Assembly: GCA_005765155.1 (NCBI GenBank)
Contig: VCCP01000003.1
Span: 3,224,001-3,288,000 of the forward strand
Length of the DNA stretch: 64,000 bases
DNA from: Zelopaecilomyces penicillatus
Taxonomy: Eukaryota > Ascomycota > Sordariomycetes > Hypocreales > Pseudodiploosporaceae
Direction: 5' to 3'
Both the position numbers and the translations under genes were made by a program. How positions within the stretch are numbered: the first letter of the stretch is position 1; every line of letters begins with the position of its first letter. The notes beneath the pieces were generated by a model. That model saw nothing but the letters and a program-made list of their open reading frames with translations. It searched no databases and was not told the origin of the DNA. This document shows positions 32,717 through 44,089 of the stretch, in pieces.

Positions 32717-35579
32717 ATGCCTTCGTTCCTCTCGCATATCCTGCCTGGTTTCGGCTCTCTCAACTCCTCCTCCAGCAGCGGCAGCCATGTCACAGATGCG
32801 CCAGACATTGCCAGAGTCGAAATCGGTCCAGCAGCAGTCCATCTCCAGGAGGAGTTGCGGCGGCTGTACTGGGCCGGTGTCAAGAGGGAGCTGCCTCATA
32901 TTTTGCTGACGCTCCGCCAATGGCATCGCCGGTCTGAGTTCGCCAACACCGTGCTTGACGACGAACTGGACCAGCACATGCATGGCTATGATACCTTTAT
33001 CGATCAGGTCAGCCACAGCTCACGTCAATTCTCACAACGTCAGGCACAGTCACCACCGTCAAAAGAGGAGCGCCGCCCAGATGGGCTGCCGTCCTACACG
33101 GAGGCGCTCGAGAACCGCGGGTGGGACTACTTTGCGGAGATGAAGAGCAACCGTGTCAAAGAGGCCATCCGGGAATCTCTTGATGAACGCGGGGACGAGG
33201 ACGTGCTTCGGAGGCGTGCGCGTATGCTTCTACAATCATTGCAGCTTTTAGATATGGACAAGGTGATTGAGTATCGCGAGCCTGAAAAGGTCATGTCTTT
33301 CTGGAAGCGCCCAGCTCCACCTCAATTGATGGTGTCATCACTGGATCAGAGCCGTTTGCCCATTTTCACCCCCAAGCACTGTTCAGAATGCCGGTCCGTT
33401 ATCCGTGGCTCAACCTTCACAAATCTTCGGAATGAAGGTATTGCAGTATGCGAGGGCTGCTACCGGGCTAGGTACTATGGCCAACCAGAATTCACCAAAC
33501 ACTACAAATCGTGCTGCCTGCCCAAAGCCATCACGCCAGAAGTAAGCCGCGGAATCTGTCACTGCAGCTCTATCCGTCGCAGGGATAACCATGGCCGTCC
33601 TGTGGCACTATGGCCTATGGAGAAGAAAAACATGGGACATCTCAACGGTGGGACTGGCAGGGTCAGTTGTGGGCTACTTGAACTGACGGATATGGTTGCT
33701 GAGGCTAAGTATGCCGCAACTCGCTTCAAGGTTGAGCGCAATATCACGCTGGAAGAAGTGAAGAGGAGCGAGCTCGCCTTTGTGAAGGAACCTGATGACC
33801 AACCGCGGCCTTCTAAGCTGAAGACCACAACGACAGCAACAGCACCCGAATTTGGCTCTTCATATGGCTTTACAACTGATTCGCCGGAAGAGGTTCCGTT
33901 TTACATCCGATCAGTTACAGATAAGTATCCATATGGAAATGTCCACATGGCCCTCAGACTCGGGCCTATAATCATAGAGAATGGAGTTGCCAAGTGAGTG
34001 GATACAAACCCCTTTGTTTGATTCGTTCTAGTATCAAAGTATGTAGCTTGGAATGCTAATAATCTGCAATAACAGCACACATGGTGGCGTTCTCATTACT
34101 AGTCGTGATCCGCCCCAGCTACAGGTCCTCCGTGATTCTCCCACAGACATTGAGTATAGCCTCCTGCTCACAGGAAAGACGGAGCGGACTCTGTACTCGC
34201 AACGGCGTGCCCGAGCCCCCAAGCGCTACAAGGCAATGATGAAGCAAGTCGTAGGGGGTGCATTCTGTGGGTTCTTTGACCAGAACGCTGAAAACGAATT
34301 GGTCGATGCACTCGTACTCGAGGCTCGGCAGTTGATTGACGAAGGGCTTGGAACTGCAGAAAAGGCGATCATGATGGAGCGCAGCACAACACGGCTACTA
34401 ACATTACTGAAACAGTATATTTCATCCAGGCTCGAGACATATATAAGCAGCATCGTTGGCCGACTTTTGGATCCCAACGTTCAACTCCGGTGGGACTTCC
34501 AATGGAATAACTGTCAAACATTCTGCGACAACCTTATTGATCGCAATGTCTTTGGGGCATTGTTCGCGTCCCCCGTCAAGAATGATGTCATGCTTGCATC
34601 ATCCCTTCCTTCTTCGGGACCTCTCTACCTGATGAGTTTTGTGTGTCGACCTGGTGCCTATGTCAAAGAGAAAACCGAGTCCAAGTTCGACGTCCCCAAC
34701 GGCTTGACAGAGGAGTACCTACTGAAGTTTAGATACGGAAGACATGACGAGTCAGACTTGATTGACACGTTGGCCGAATACTGGTACGACTGGAGCGGTT
34801 TTCAAGGTCCAATCTATCGTTACCAGGACGTGTTTCCATGGGACTGTACGGAGGCGTATGGCCGCTACCCTGTTAGTTGTGGCGAGTGCAATATTTCCAA
34901 GCACATCATGGCCTTTCCCTTCGACTCCATGTCAATTATGTCTCTTCACTTGGCACGAGGCCGCCATCTATATCCAAAACATCCTCTAGGCGATAACACA
35001 AGTGCCCCTACCTCACAGGTTCCACCATCAGCATCATCGCCCGCCTTCCCATCAGGACATATGAGCGATCTTGAATGGTTCTGTAACCGACTCACCGTCC
35101 TCCTAGCCCAGGACGCCTTCCTCACAGTAGCTTCAGCCATGGCCAAGTGTAGCATCTTCCGCGAGTCCACCCACTGGCTACACATCCAACAAGACGAACG
35201 CCAGGACCGGCTCAAGCTAGGTGGCATCCACCGCGCGCAGCCATTTAGCCATCACTTTGAAAGGGGCGCGTACCACCAATATTTTGTCGCTGACTGGGTG
35301 TCGCTCCAGCTCCCGCTACGTATCGAGGCCTACGAGACGCTGCGCGACTGGAGGGCGGCACAGGGGGATGTTGGTAGGAATGGCGACGGTACCGACGACG
35401 GCGGGGGGTGTGGAGGGTGTGGTGGGTTTGGCTGTGGAGCTATGGCAGGCTGTGCGGGTGGGTGTGAGGCAAACGGGGGTGATACCTGTGGTTCAGGATG
35501 TGTCTCGGGGGGTGGAGATTGTGATGGGGGTGGTTGTGGTGGTGGATGCGGTGGGTGTGGAGGAGGGTGTGGTGGTTGA
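32717..35579 (+). CDS. Large protein with CxxC zinc motif, LRAT/NlpC-like H...NC module and Cys-Gly tail
   Basis: Two exons (32717-33993, 34076-35579) give 926 aa. Residues 1-215 are helical and charged. A zinc-ribbon-like motif follows: C222xxC225, C245xxC248, then HYKSCC and CHC near 262-284, resembling a ZZ finger. Residues about 395-590 look like an LRAT/PPPDE-type papain-fold module: His 410 in GNVHMALRLGP, the strand THGGVLITSR, then Asn-Cys 571-572 in WNNCQTFCDNLI. That H plus NC(E/Q)xF pattern marks the catalytic dyad of NlpC/P60-superfamily transferases and thiol hydrolases. The last 60 residues are almost only Gly and Cys (about 17 Cys). I know no characterised protein with this order. 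The LRAT-like call is motif-based inference. Confidence 0.8.
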
Positions 35580-35867
35580 TGATTGATTCTGTAAACACCG
35601 TGAGGTATTCATTTATTGTATATGCTGTCAAGTTTCTGTAATATAGTACTTTTGCAAATGAACAAACTACATCATTCATATAGCGAAGTAGAATGGGTGA
35701 TGTACTTACTAACACGATTCCATAATTTAGATTCAAGTCAAGAGTCACAAGTAATTACATCTCTTGAGACACAATAATCCTTTTCAATTGTCTCCGTTAT
35801 TAAAACCCAAAAGCCATTATATACATTGTTTAGCCTAAAAATCAACACGCAATAGTTCTGTGACAAC

Positions 35868-37685
35868 TCAACGTTTTACATCATGCCCATCCCAATGACA
35901 ATCATGCAAAGAAATCTCACACACCCACCACCTCCTCTTCTTCGCAGAAAGGCTCTTTTCACACCTCCTACACCTAATCCTCCGAAGCAGCGTAGCTCTC
36001 AACGCAGCCGTGTCCCGCTGCTCCCGAACGGCAGATAATTCCACATCCCCAAGCCTCGCGCATGTTTGACATACTGCAACGGGGGTTTTCAGCAAGGGGC
36101 GTGCGGCAGCAGCAGCGGTTTTGGCAGTGATTGTGGTTCTGATGTTATTTCTTTTGGCGATGGCGGCAACAGCAGCGGCATTGCTGGCTTGGCAGTGGAG
36201 ATGTTGGGATGAGAGGTTGGATGGGTTCCAGGCACCAGAGAGGGGGGAGGGTTGGGTAGAAAGCTCGAGGAAATAGCATTTGCTGCAGACGGCGTAGCAG
36301 AAGTGTGTGTGTTGATCGGTGCGAGGAATTGGGACCTGGTCTCTGTTGACTTGACATGCCTATATTTGGTGGAAAGAAGAAAGAGAAGGTTAGTTAGATG
36401 TGTTGTATATAAACTCCCAACTTTGAAAGAAGAAACCTTACCTCGCATATCAGCTGCGCACATGCCCAGCATTCACTCTTAAACCCATCCTCACACGCAG
36501 CCTCACAAAACATATTCACCCGCGTCAGGCGATCCTTTGTCGAAAACATAGGATATAGCATAGCCCCACGCACTACCTTGGAAGTCATCGCTAGGTTCGC
36601 AACATCGCTAAAGTGTAAATGAGAAGCCACGCGCGCGGCAACCGCGTCGATCCGGAACACGGAGGCGAGCGTTGCCGACGGCGGCGGCTGCGTCCTCCAA
36701 GTCGCCGATCCATCGTGGCCCTTCTTCTCGTTATTGTCATCATCATCATCATCATTGCCGGTGGCCGTAGAGGATCCCTCGGCTTCAGGGTCACGCCAGT
36801 ACTCTCTGTTCTGTGTGTTTTGTTGGTGGTGGTGGTGTTTGCGTTGACGAAAGGGGCGGATGAGAGAGAATATGGGCGCTCGGATTGTAGTTGGGATGGC
36901 GAGTAAGGGGGCAATGATTGCAGATTGGAAAGCAATCACGAAGCTTTAGTATACAGTTAATAACAGTTAAGGGGTAGGGACGTTGGTAAATATCTTACAC
37001 AAGAATGAGTGCCATGATCTGGATCGTCAGCGACTGTCGACAATTCCATTTCGTAACCGCCGTCGTCGGTTTCTCTCTAGAACTCTGTACTTCAAAGGCC
37101 CAGCAGCGTCCAAAGCTCCAGGGTGTGTTCATCGATGACATCGCCATCGCTGCCGTCAGAGCTGTGATGAAGATTAAATCCACAATCACGACGTAGAGGT
37201 AGCCCGTGCTGGCGTGTTTGTGATTCCAGTTTGAAGAATGGGGCCAGCGGTTCTTTTTAATCTGGCGGACGACCCAGAATCCGATGATGGCCCAGAAACT
37301 CAATGAGATGCCCTAATTACATAGTTTTACTGTTTTAGCTTTATCTTTTCTCATCATACAAGTGAATGTATATAAAATAAAATAAAAACAGTCAGGCTGT
37401 TCATGTTCATGTTGGAGATTTACTCACCACAAGCCCGTGCATCACTTCGCTCACCCAGACGGAACCCCCGAGCGGCAATAAATTCCCACTGCCATCATAT
37501 CGTCGCTTAAATGATCGCTGGATTGCGTTTCCTGCGTAGATGCCGTACGGAATCACGCTGAAGAGGCGCAGAAACTCGGCTTTTCCCACGTTCTTTACAT
37601 AAATACGGATCGATGCCACTATGAAGATGGTCGCTGAAAAGACACCCAGGGCTATGGTAGAGCCTCGAAGCTGCGTTCCATCCAT
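35868..37685 (-). CDS. Multi-pass membrane protein with F-box-like segment and two Cys clusters
   Basis: Four exons (37428-37685, 36999-37312, 36442-36943, 35868-36359) agree in phase and give 521 aa. The N-terminal 215 residues have about five hydrophobic segments, such as IALGVFSATIFIVASIRIYV, SFWAIIGFWVV, YLYVVIVDLIFITALTAAMA and IQIMALILVFVIAFQSAIIA. A disordered His/Asp-rich stretch follows. Residues 283-315 (FRIDAVAARVASHLHFSDVA) look like an F-box. Then come Cys cluster one (CWAC 349-352, CEAC 357-360, HTHFC, C383xxC386) and, after an Ala-rich linker, cluster two (CQTC, CRRC, RRWWVC, HDCHW). F-box proteins recruit substrates to SCF ubiquitin ligases; membrane anchoring would place this at an organelle or the cell surface. 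Function is inference. Confidence 0.72.
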
Positions 37686-38422
37686 TTTGTTGGCAGAAAG
37701 CTGTTTATTGGTTTCTCTTGGTCTTCTTTTTCGGGGGCAGGATCGTTTACCCTTCCGTCGCCTTCCGGGACGAGAGCATCCAAAGATACTGGTAAGTCTG
37801 ATTGTTTTCTTGAGTCGCGGGCATCATTTGCCCTTGGTTAGGATCTTTGCCCTGCGACTAAAGCGCGCTGGCATCATCATGTTTTGTTAGTCTCAAGGTT
37901 GAAATCGAGCTGAAGGCTGCCACACGCAAAGAGCCTCACTTCAAACAGGGTGGATCAACCGGCGAAACGGGGGAATTCAGCAGGCGTTTCGCTGGGCTCA
38001 CCCCAAAAGTTAGATGAAAAACAAAGGTAGGGCGGACGGCACGAGGGTGATGGATCGATGTAACCCATTGGCAGGGGGGGGGTCAAGCTCTCGCTTCCTC
38101 GAGCTGCTTGCAGACGCACTATTGATGCATCCATGCAGCCACCATCATGGGGAATGCCAGAAACGGCCCCCACAAGGCGCAGCAGCTCAAAGGGTCTAAA
38201 AACTCGGCTTCATCTTGTGAACTTGGGGGATTTCATCATACAATATGCTTCATATCTTGTAATATTCAACATCATACACACATAGCGCTGTATGAAATCG
38301 TCAAAACCATCACCACACCACGTAAAAGTCGATTGCAGTCGGCCTCACCTCACCAACCATCCATTTTACACTCACAGATCACAACCAGTTGGTCTTTAAT
38401 CTGCCTGCCATTTGTCTTCACA
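37686..38422. other. Divergent promoter region
   Basis: Upstream DNA of the membrane F-box-like gene (-) and the GRDP gene (+). An ATG at 38147 is in frame with the GRDP gene, but its stretch reads like leader DNA, not protein. No other feature is seen. Confidence 0.5.
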
Positions 38423-39955
38423 ATGTCTCTAGAGAGGCAGGATTGGAAGACTGAACTGCATAAACTGGGCAAAAATCACATTGGACACCTCCGCTGCCAA
38501 TACACTTCCGATTACCGTCTTGCCACCACACCTGATGAGGAACCTATTATCCCAGCACAGTCCATCTTCGACTTTGATAACCTAAAGCATCTTCAGCAAC
38601 AGCAGCAGCAGCAGCAAGGAAATGCTGCCGAAAATGAGTACCGGCTCCCCACGCCTGCGGAATGCGCCGCTCATCTAGAGCTTCTTGAAGTCTTCTTCGT
38701 CCTTAAACATCACATTATCGCCTCGCAGGAAATAGATGATGCCATGGGTATCAAACCTGTCCGTGATATCAGGACCGGAAGGAATGGTGACACCAAAGCT
38801 CTCAAAGACCATTCGCTTTGGCACCGACGGCAGGTAAAGTGGACGCAGTTCATCGCTTTTGCTGCGGTGAGGTTTCTAGCTTGGAGGAATGCTCTTATTA
38901 GAAATGCAGAGAGTTGGATTGCCCCAGATGGCAGAGGAAGGCCGACACTGCTGCATCTACCACCGCTGGATGTCCTCATGGTTTGGCATTCGTTTCTGCT
39001 GAACCCGCGCATGTTTCACGATACATGTCGAGGCGAGCCGATCCATACAATTCGCATCCCATGGCGAATGGTTCATGCGTCCATTGGGAACAGGGCCTGG
39101 ACTTTTGAACATGATTCTGAATCAGCCGCGCTGTTCCAAAGTGAGGTTGGGTTTGCGCCTGATTTATTTGATCAATTTTGTTCCTGGGCCAGTAAAATGG
39201 CTGAGGGGGGTGGAGATGACTGGATAAAGCTATCCGCTTTCCACCTCAACGATGACGATGACGCTGCTGTTGTTGATGATGATGATGATAAAATGGATCA
39301 CACGACAGAAAAGTCCCCATCTGGCAAAGTTTCAGCAACACCTGAAAAGAGCAATATTGCCTCTGAATATATGAGTCTCTTTCACTCTGCCGACTTGGAC
39401 CTTGCCACACAGCTCAGAGATGCTGTTGTACGCCAAGCCGAGTTTGTCGAAAAGATGAACGCCCACCTGTGGATCCGCAGTCCAGCTTTAGAAGGCACCC
39501 TGAAACGCTCCATCAAGCGATACAAGCAATTCCTCCTCCTGCTAAAATCCCAGTCCAAAACCACAATTGTTCCGACCCAAGATATTGATCTCATCTGGCA
39601 CACACACCAGTGCTCGCCATCCCTCTATGCCAAGGGCGTCAAAGCCATGGTAGGAAGATTTGTCAACCATGACGACACCATCGAAAAGGGGAAACTGGGC
39701 GACGGCTTCGCTTTTTCTAGGAAACAGTTCCGCATCCGCTTTGGGACTGAGTATCAGATTTGTGGGTGTTGGGACTGTCAAGCGCTTTTGTCGACGCTGG
39801 AAGACACCGCTGGGAAGGAAGAGAACGATGTTGACATGGCAAAGATTGCTCAAGAGGCAGAGGAGCTTGTTAGGTATTATCGAGCTGTAGAGTCTGCCCT
39901 GAGGAGGAAGAAGCCTTTGCCGCTTCCGGGGAGGATAAAACCGGACTTGCTATGA
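38423..39955 (+). CDS. GRDP-like protein (DUF1399, glycine-rich domain-containing protein family)
   Basis: Intronless from the chosen ATG, 510 aa. Repeated family motifs are visible: LDVLMVWHSFLLNPRMF at about 183-198 and PTQDIDLIWHTHQCSPSLYA at about 383-402, both of the hydrophobic-WH-S/T type that defines this family. A second copy of the fold and the ending CGCWDCQALL match. A Gln run near residues 57-64 and an Asp run near 275-290 are low-complexity inserts. Family members include plant GRDP proteins linked to stress and development; the fungal role is unknown and the localisation unclear. The start at 38423 (caacaATGtct-like context) is preferred over ATG 38147. Its stop lies 24 bp from the lipase stop. 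Confidence 0.85.
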   Translation: MSLERQDWKTELHKLGKNHIGHLRCQYTSDYRLATTPDEEPIIPAQSIFDFDNLKHLQQQQQQQQGNAAENEYRLPTPAECAAHLELLEVFFVLKHHIIASQEIDDAMGIKPVRDIRTGRNGDTKALKDHSLWHRRQVKWTQFIAFAAVRFLAWRNALIRNAESWIAPDGRGRPTLLHLPPLDVLMVWHSFLLNPRMFHDTCRGEPIHTIRIPWRMVHASIGNRAWTFEHDSESAALFQSEVGFAPDLFDQFCSWASKMAEGGGDDWIKLSAFHLNDDDDAAVVDDDDDKMDHTTEKSPSGKVSATPEKSNIASEYMSLFHSADLDLATQLRDAVVRQAEFVEKMNAHLWIRSPALEGTLKRSIKRYKQFLLLLKSQSKTTIVPTQDIDLIWHTHQCSPSLYAKGVKAMVGRFVNHDDTIEKGKLGDGFAFSRKQFRIRFGTEYQICGCWDCQALLSTLEDTAGKEENDVDMAKIAQEAEELVRYYRAVESALRRKKPLPLPGRIKPDLL

Positions 39956-39979
39956 GATGAGCATAATACGAAATAAATT

Positions 39980-41724
39980 TCATGCCTCAGCGAAGTTGGG
40001 CTTTTCTGTCAAGCTTTCGGATAAAGACTGTTCTTCTTCCACGTAAAGTGTCTCTGCTTCGCTGAGGAAACTTGCTCCACGTAACTTGCCAGTAGCCATC
40101 ATTTCCAACCTTTCTAGATAAATTCTTCGCTTGTGAACCCCAATATCGCAAAACAAAAGGTTGCCAAAATCTTTGGCGGATATCACAGAAGGTCTTGTTG
40201 ACATCGCCGGAAGCGTCCTGGAATCCGACTCGTCATCGTTGACAATCTCTGACATGTCAATATGCTGCTGTAAGATCACAATACTCCCAATTAGATGATA
40301 AGCCGGTTCCGGGAGAGGCCAGCTACTGTCAACGCCAAGCCCCAGATTTGCTCCATCCACGAGTCCTGTTAGTGCAGGCTTATAGCAGTCCTGTTTTGGT
40401 ATACGCATAGGCTCTTCGGCACTGGGTATGGGAGTGAGAGATGGAAGCCCATGTCTGGAGCGGTAGAGGTCCAGGAGTGATCTTATGTATGGTGTATCCG
40501 CGCGGGGAACAAGGTCATACTCGTTCACGAAAGCGAACATCCAGCCAACACAGGGTAGCTTTTTAATTAGAGGCGTAATATCAGAGGAAATAACTGGAGC
40601 GCATCCAAAAGTGGCGAGACAAAATTGAAGTGAAGATACTAATCAAAGGATTAGTTTATGACTCTTGACGCAGGTTGACTTGGATAAAAGACTCACAATT
40701 AGCAGGTATATGTGAGACGAGATGCAGAAAAATGAGGGAAGAAACGGAACCACCCGCTGAGTGACCTGCGAAGATGATGTGGGTGATGTGAGGATCGATT
40801 TGTATCTGAAGGGTAATTTCCGCGATGATGTGAGGAATCAAAGATTTAGCACAGGCGAGGAAGCCTCTATGAGCCCGAATAGGCTGTTCTGTATCATCAA
40901 ACCCCTATAAGCCTACCCGTTAGAATTCGATATCAGAGTAATCCGAGTAAATAGGGGCTTTTCTCACCAAAATGCCACCTGCATCCTGCGCTTCCGAGTT
41001 CAAATTAACCATGTGATCTATCGCGCTCGCCGTTCCTTTAACAGATACAATGAGAGCATTCTCTGCCTCCATCTTCCACATGGACACCGCCTTGGAAGTT
41101 CCTGTCATTGAGGAGGCGCGCGACATGATCTTCGTCAACTCGGGTCCGGATTGGGCGAGCGGCCCATACACCAGACATGAGCATTGGCAAGCAGCATAGA
41201 GTAATCGCATTGTGTCCTGAGGACTGTACAAAGGTTGCAGAACCTATCAGCGATAATGGTCCACAAACACCAAAAAAATAATAAAAAATAATAATCCTAG
41301 AAGGACAAAAAAACACATAGGAGCTACTTACCATGTCCACTCCTCGTCTGTGCCATGGCTGAGTTGAGAGTTCTGGTACTTGGCCGCCTCCTCACCTAGT
41401 CTCTCAAGATGCAGCCGCAGCAAATCACCCGGTTCTTCTATCAAACACAAAAAGAAAAAGGAGGTGAGCCAGAGTATCTATATCAACGAACGAATAATCG
41501 GGGATAAAAGTGCATCTAAGATAAAAATTAAAAGACAAACCTTCATAGTTGACCTGCTCAAAGATGAAGTCAAGACCCTCAGCCAACTCCGCAATGGCCG
41601 CTGCCGAGGCTCGCCAGTTGTCGCTGAAGCCGCCAGCGGCAGAACCAGGCGCCGAGGCGACAGCCGCTGAAGTTGAGCGCGCGGACGCCCTGAAGCTGCG
41701 GCTCTTGGCGCTGAGTTTCCACAT
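39980..41724 (-). CDS. Class 3 lipase (alpha/beta hydrolase)
   Basis: Five exons (41541-41724, 41332-41437, 40968-41223, 40697-40904, 39980-40638) join in frame to 470 aa. The nucleophile elbow is GHSAGG with Ser 231, preceded by HRGFLACAKS, the oxyanion-side block of this family. The acid is Asp 293 in NEYDLVPR and the base is likely His 366 in PAYHLIGSIVIL, completing the triad in family order. There is no signal peptide; the N-terminus is Ala/Ser-rich and starts MWKLSAKSRSFRASARS. So it is probably an intracellular lipid hydrolase of the DAGL/SAG101-like branch and not a secreted lipase. Exon 3 uses the acceptor ttgtacag at 41224 because the nearer upstream AG breaks the frame. Confidence 0.85.
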
Positions 41725-43495
41725 TATGGCTCGCGTCTGTCTGTATTAGGTGCTCCTCTATCTCTATTTGGTCTTACCGAGCTGTTGCTGTTGCTGTTAA
41801 TCGGGTATTATTTCTTCATAAATCTGCAGGTACATGTGTCGTCGGGACTCCATCCGTCAGTTTCTGAGCGGAGCTGGAAGCGGAGGTGCATCATGCATGT
41901 AACCTTGCATAGTTGAAGTCTTCCATCGTCGAATTGTCAGCAGGTGGCGCACTCAGCCTCACCCGATGTATGAATTGAACTGCCTTTACGGATATGTCTG
42001 GTACATACATTATATGATGGAGCTTGCTAAGTAGGCATTTACTGCTTGTGTATCGTGCATTTTCACGCCAGTTCTCAAATCTAGACGACCTCTTGACACT
42101 AGAGGAAGAGCTGGGTGATCCTTTGAGTCAGAGTGGCCCTTGCTCTTGAACCGCAATAATTGAATACAAGCCTTCCTTCGCCAGGTACTCATAATGATGC
42201 CAGTCGAAAGCGATCAATCAACATCCCGACCACGTCCCACTATGAAACACCTTTCCCATTTATCAATATATGTATCTACATGGTAAACTCCAACAAGCCA
42301 TCATTCCTTGAACTCCGTCATCCTAGATATATCAGGATGCGCGCCCGCAACAAGCTATCCCATGCATGCGAGAATCCTTCTACTCTCGAGTCATTATAAG
42401 ATTTTACTTATTACAAAAACCAAAGGATCCGGCACTTTTGATGACAGTCATACCAAAAGTCAAGCCAAGCCAAGCCAAGTCAGTTAGTTTGGCTTCAAAT
42501 GGATGGATGGATGAATGAATGTCCCACCCCCACTTTGGTCTATGGCTGACGAAGCCTTTTTGGGCGCGAATTGTGTACGCACTCGGATAGTGCCAAGAAT
42601 GGGGTAAGAAGCAGCAGTAATAAATAAGTCAAGACAGGTGTTCATAACATGCTGTTTCAGATTTTAATCTAGTTATAGTACCTACTTAAGTTACCCATCA
42701 CGACAATAAACTCGAACACTGTTCATTTTACCTGTTGATCAATACCACCACAACTCTCAATTCCGGCAGGAGCCGATATCCCCCCTCGTAAATCAACCAC
42801 TATCCAGTTGCCCAACAGGGCCTTTTTTTTGTAATTAATTCGCCTCAAATTACAGCCTTGGGCTAATCTAAGAGCCCGGAGTTTTCTCAGTCTCACATCA
42901 TCATCCTCATTGGTCTGTACTCGTATTCCAATCAGCTGGTACCCCTCAATGCAGGGACCGCGCGCTAAAACTCTCCGTTTTGAGTTTCTGTAAACGACAG
43001 ACTGCGCTACACTGGGTAACCGGTAAACCCCTTGGTGGGACGGCTGTCATGGGCCATTTGGTTTCGGTTCCTTCCCCCCACTTTGAGACAAAACAGGCTT
43101 TGCAATCCAGTTGTGTGGTTTGATAGAGAGAGGCGAGGAGGTGGAATTAGGTAGATACAGATAGGTACGTTACTCAGCTGGTCGGTCCACCGACGGGAGA
43201 CCACGCATATGTCTACGTAATAAAGAGTCTCACCGTCTCTTCCAATGAATCCTTAGACCACATCCTACCTATATATATATATATATATAACGGATGGGGA
43301 TTTGCATTTCTCAACTGTCAACCCATAGACTTGTCCAGTCTCTAGCCATCATCTGATACTACCTACTCGCTGTTGCAGTTTGCCGATTCCGGTAGTCGTT
43401 CGGCATCCATATTACCTTACAGGTAGTACAAACGCATAACCAACCCAACCCGCATAAACACACAGCCAACCAATACACCCCATCAACACACCAAC
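41725..43495. other. Gene-free region of about 1.8 kb
   Basis: It contains short tandem repeats (CAAGC units near 42463-42480, ATGG units near 42500-42520) and a TA microsatellite near the cupin promoter. No credible coding frame or RNA gene. Confidence 0.5.
43270..43290. repeat. (TA)10 microsatellite, possible TATA region of the cupin gene
   Basis: Ten TA units lie about 205 bp upstream of the cupin ATG. It may double as a TATA element with a long CA-rich leader. Confidence 0.85.
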
Positions 43496-44089
43496 ATGGC
43501 TTCTTCAGAATACACCCCCGCAGACGAGAGCTCGTTGGTCTCAACCGGCCTCGGCAACATCAAGGTCAACGTCACCGGCCACGACGAGTCTGGCCGGGAA
43601 TACTTTGTGTCCTCAGACTCAGCTCAGTGGAAGCCCATACACAACGCTGACATGGGTTTCGCCGTGCTCTACACAACCTCCGAGTTCCCTGCATCCCTCA
43701 ACGACGACGTCGACGTTGCCAAACACAAGGAGCGCATGGAGTCCGGCACCCTCGGCCTGGTCAACCCAAACGGCACACTGCTCCGGATGGTCGACTTCGC
43801 GCCAGGCCCGCAGAGCTTGATGCACCGCACGCGCAGTCTGGACTACGGCATCGTCATTCACGGCACCGTCGAGGCTATCTTGGATTCGGGGGAGAAGCGC
43901 ATCATGAAGGCGGGCGATGTGTGCATTCAGCGCGGCACAAGTCATGCCTGGAGGAACACGTCAGATACGGAATGGGCCAGGATAGCCTTTGTGCTGCAGG
44001 ATTGTCAGGCGATAAACCGCCAGGGTGAGTCTTTGAAGGAAGATCTTCCTCCCAATGATGACATTCCACCCAGTGGAAACGACGCCTGA
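43496..44089 (+). CDS. Cupin-domain protein
   Basis: Intronless, 197 aa. A single small cupin barrel occupies about residues 90-170: MHRTRSLDYGIVIHGTVEAI, then GEKRIMKAGDVCIQRGTSHA. This keeps a His-rich first motif (H...Y.IVIHG) and the second motif (GDV.IQRGTSHAW), so a metal could bind. It has no signal peptide. Related fungal small cupins are often annotated as oxalate-decarboxylase-like or polyketide-associated, but no biosynthetic partner lies near and the substrate is unknown. The N-terminal 85 residues form the strand-rich lead-in typical of these proteins. Confidence 0.88.
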   Translation: MASSEYTPADESSLVSTGLGNIKVNVTGHDESGREYFVSSDSAQWKPIHNADMGFAVLYTTSEFPASLNDDVDVAKHKERMESGTLGLVNPNGTLLRMVDFAPGPQSLMHRTRSLDYGIVIHGTVEAILDSGEKRIMKAGDVCIQRGTSHAWRNTSDTEWARIAFVLQDCQAINRQGESLKEDLPPNDDIPPSGNDA

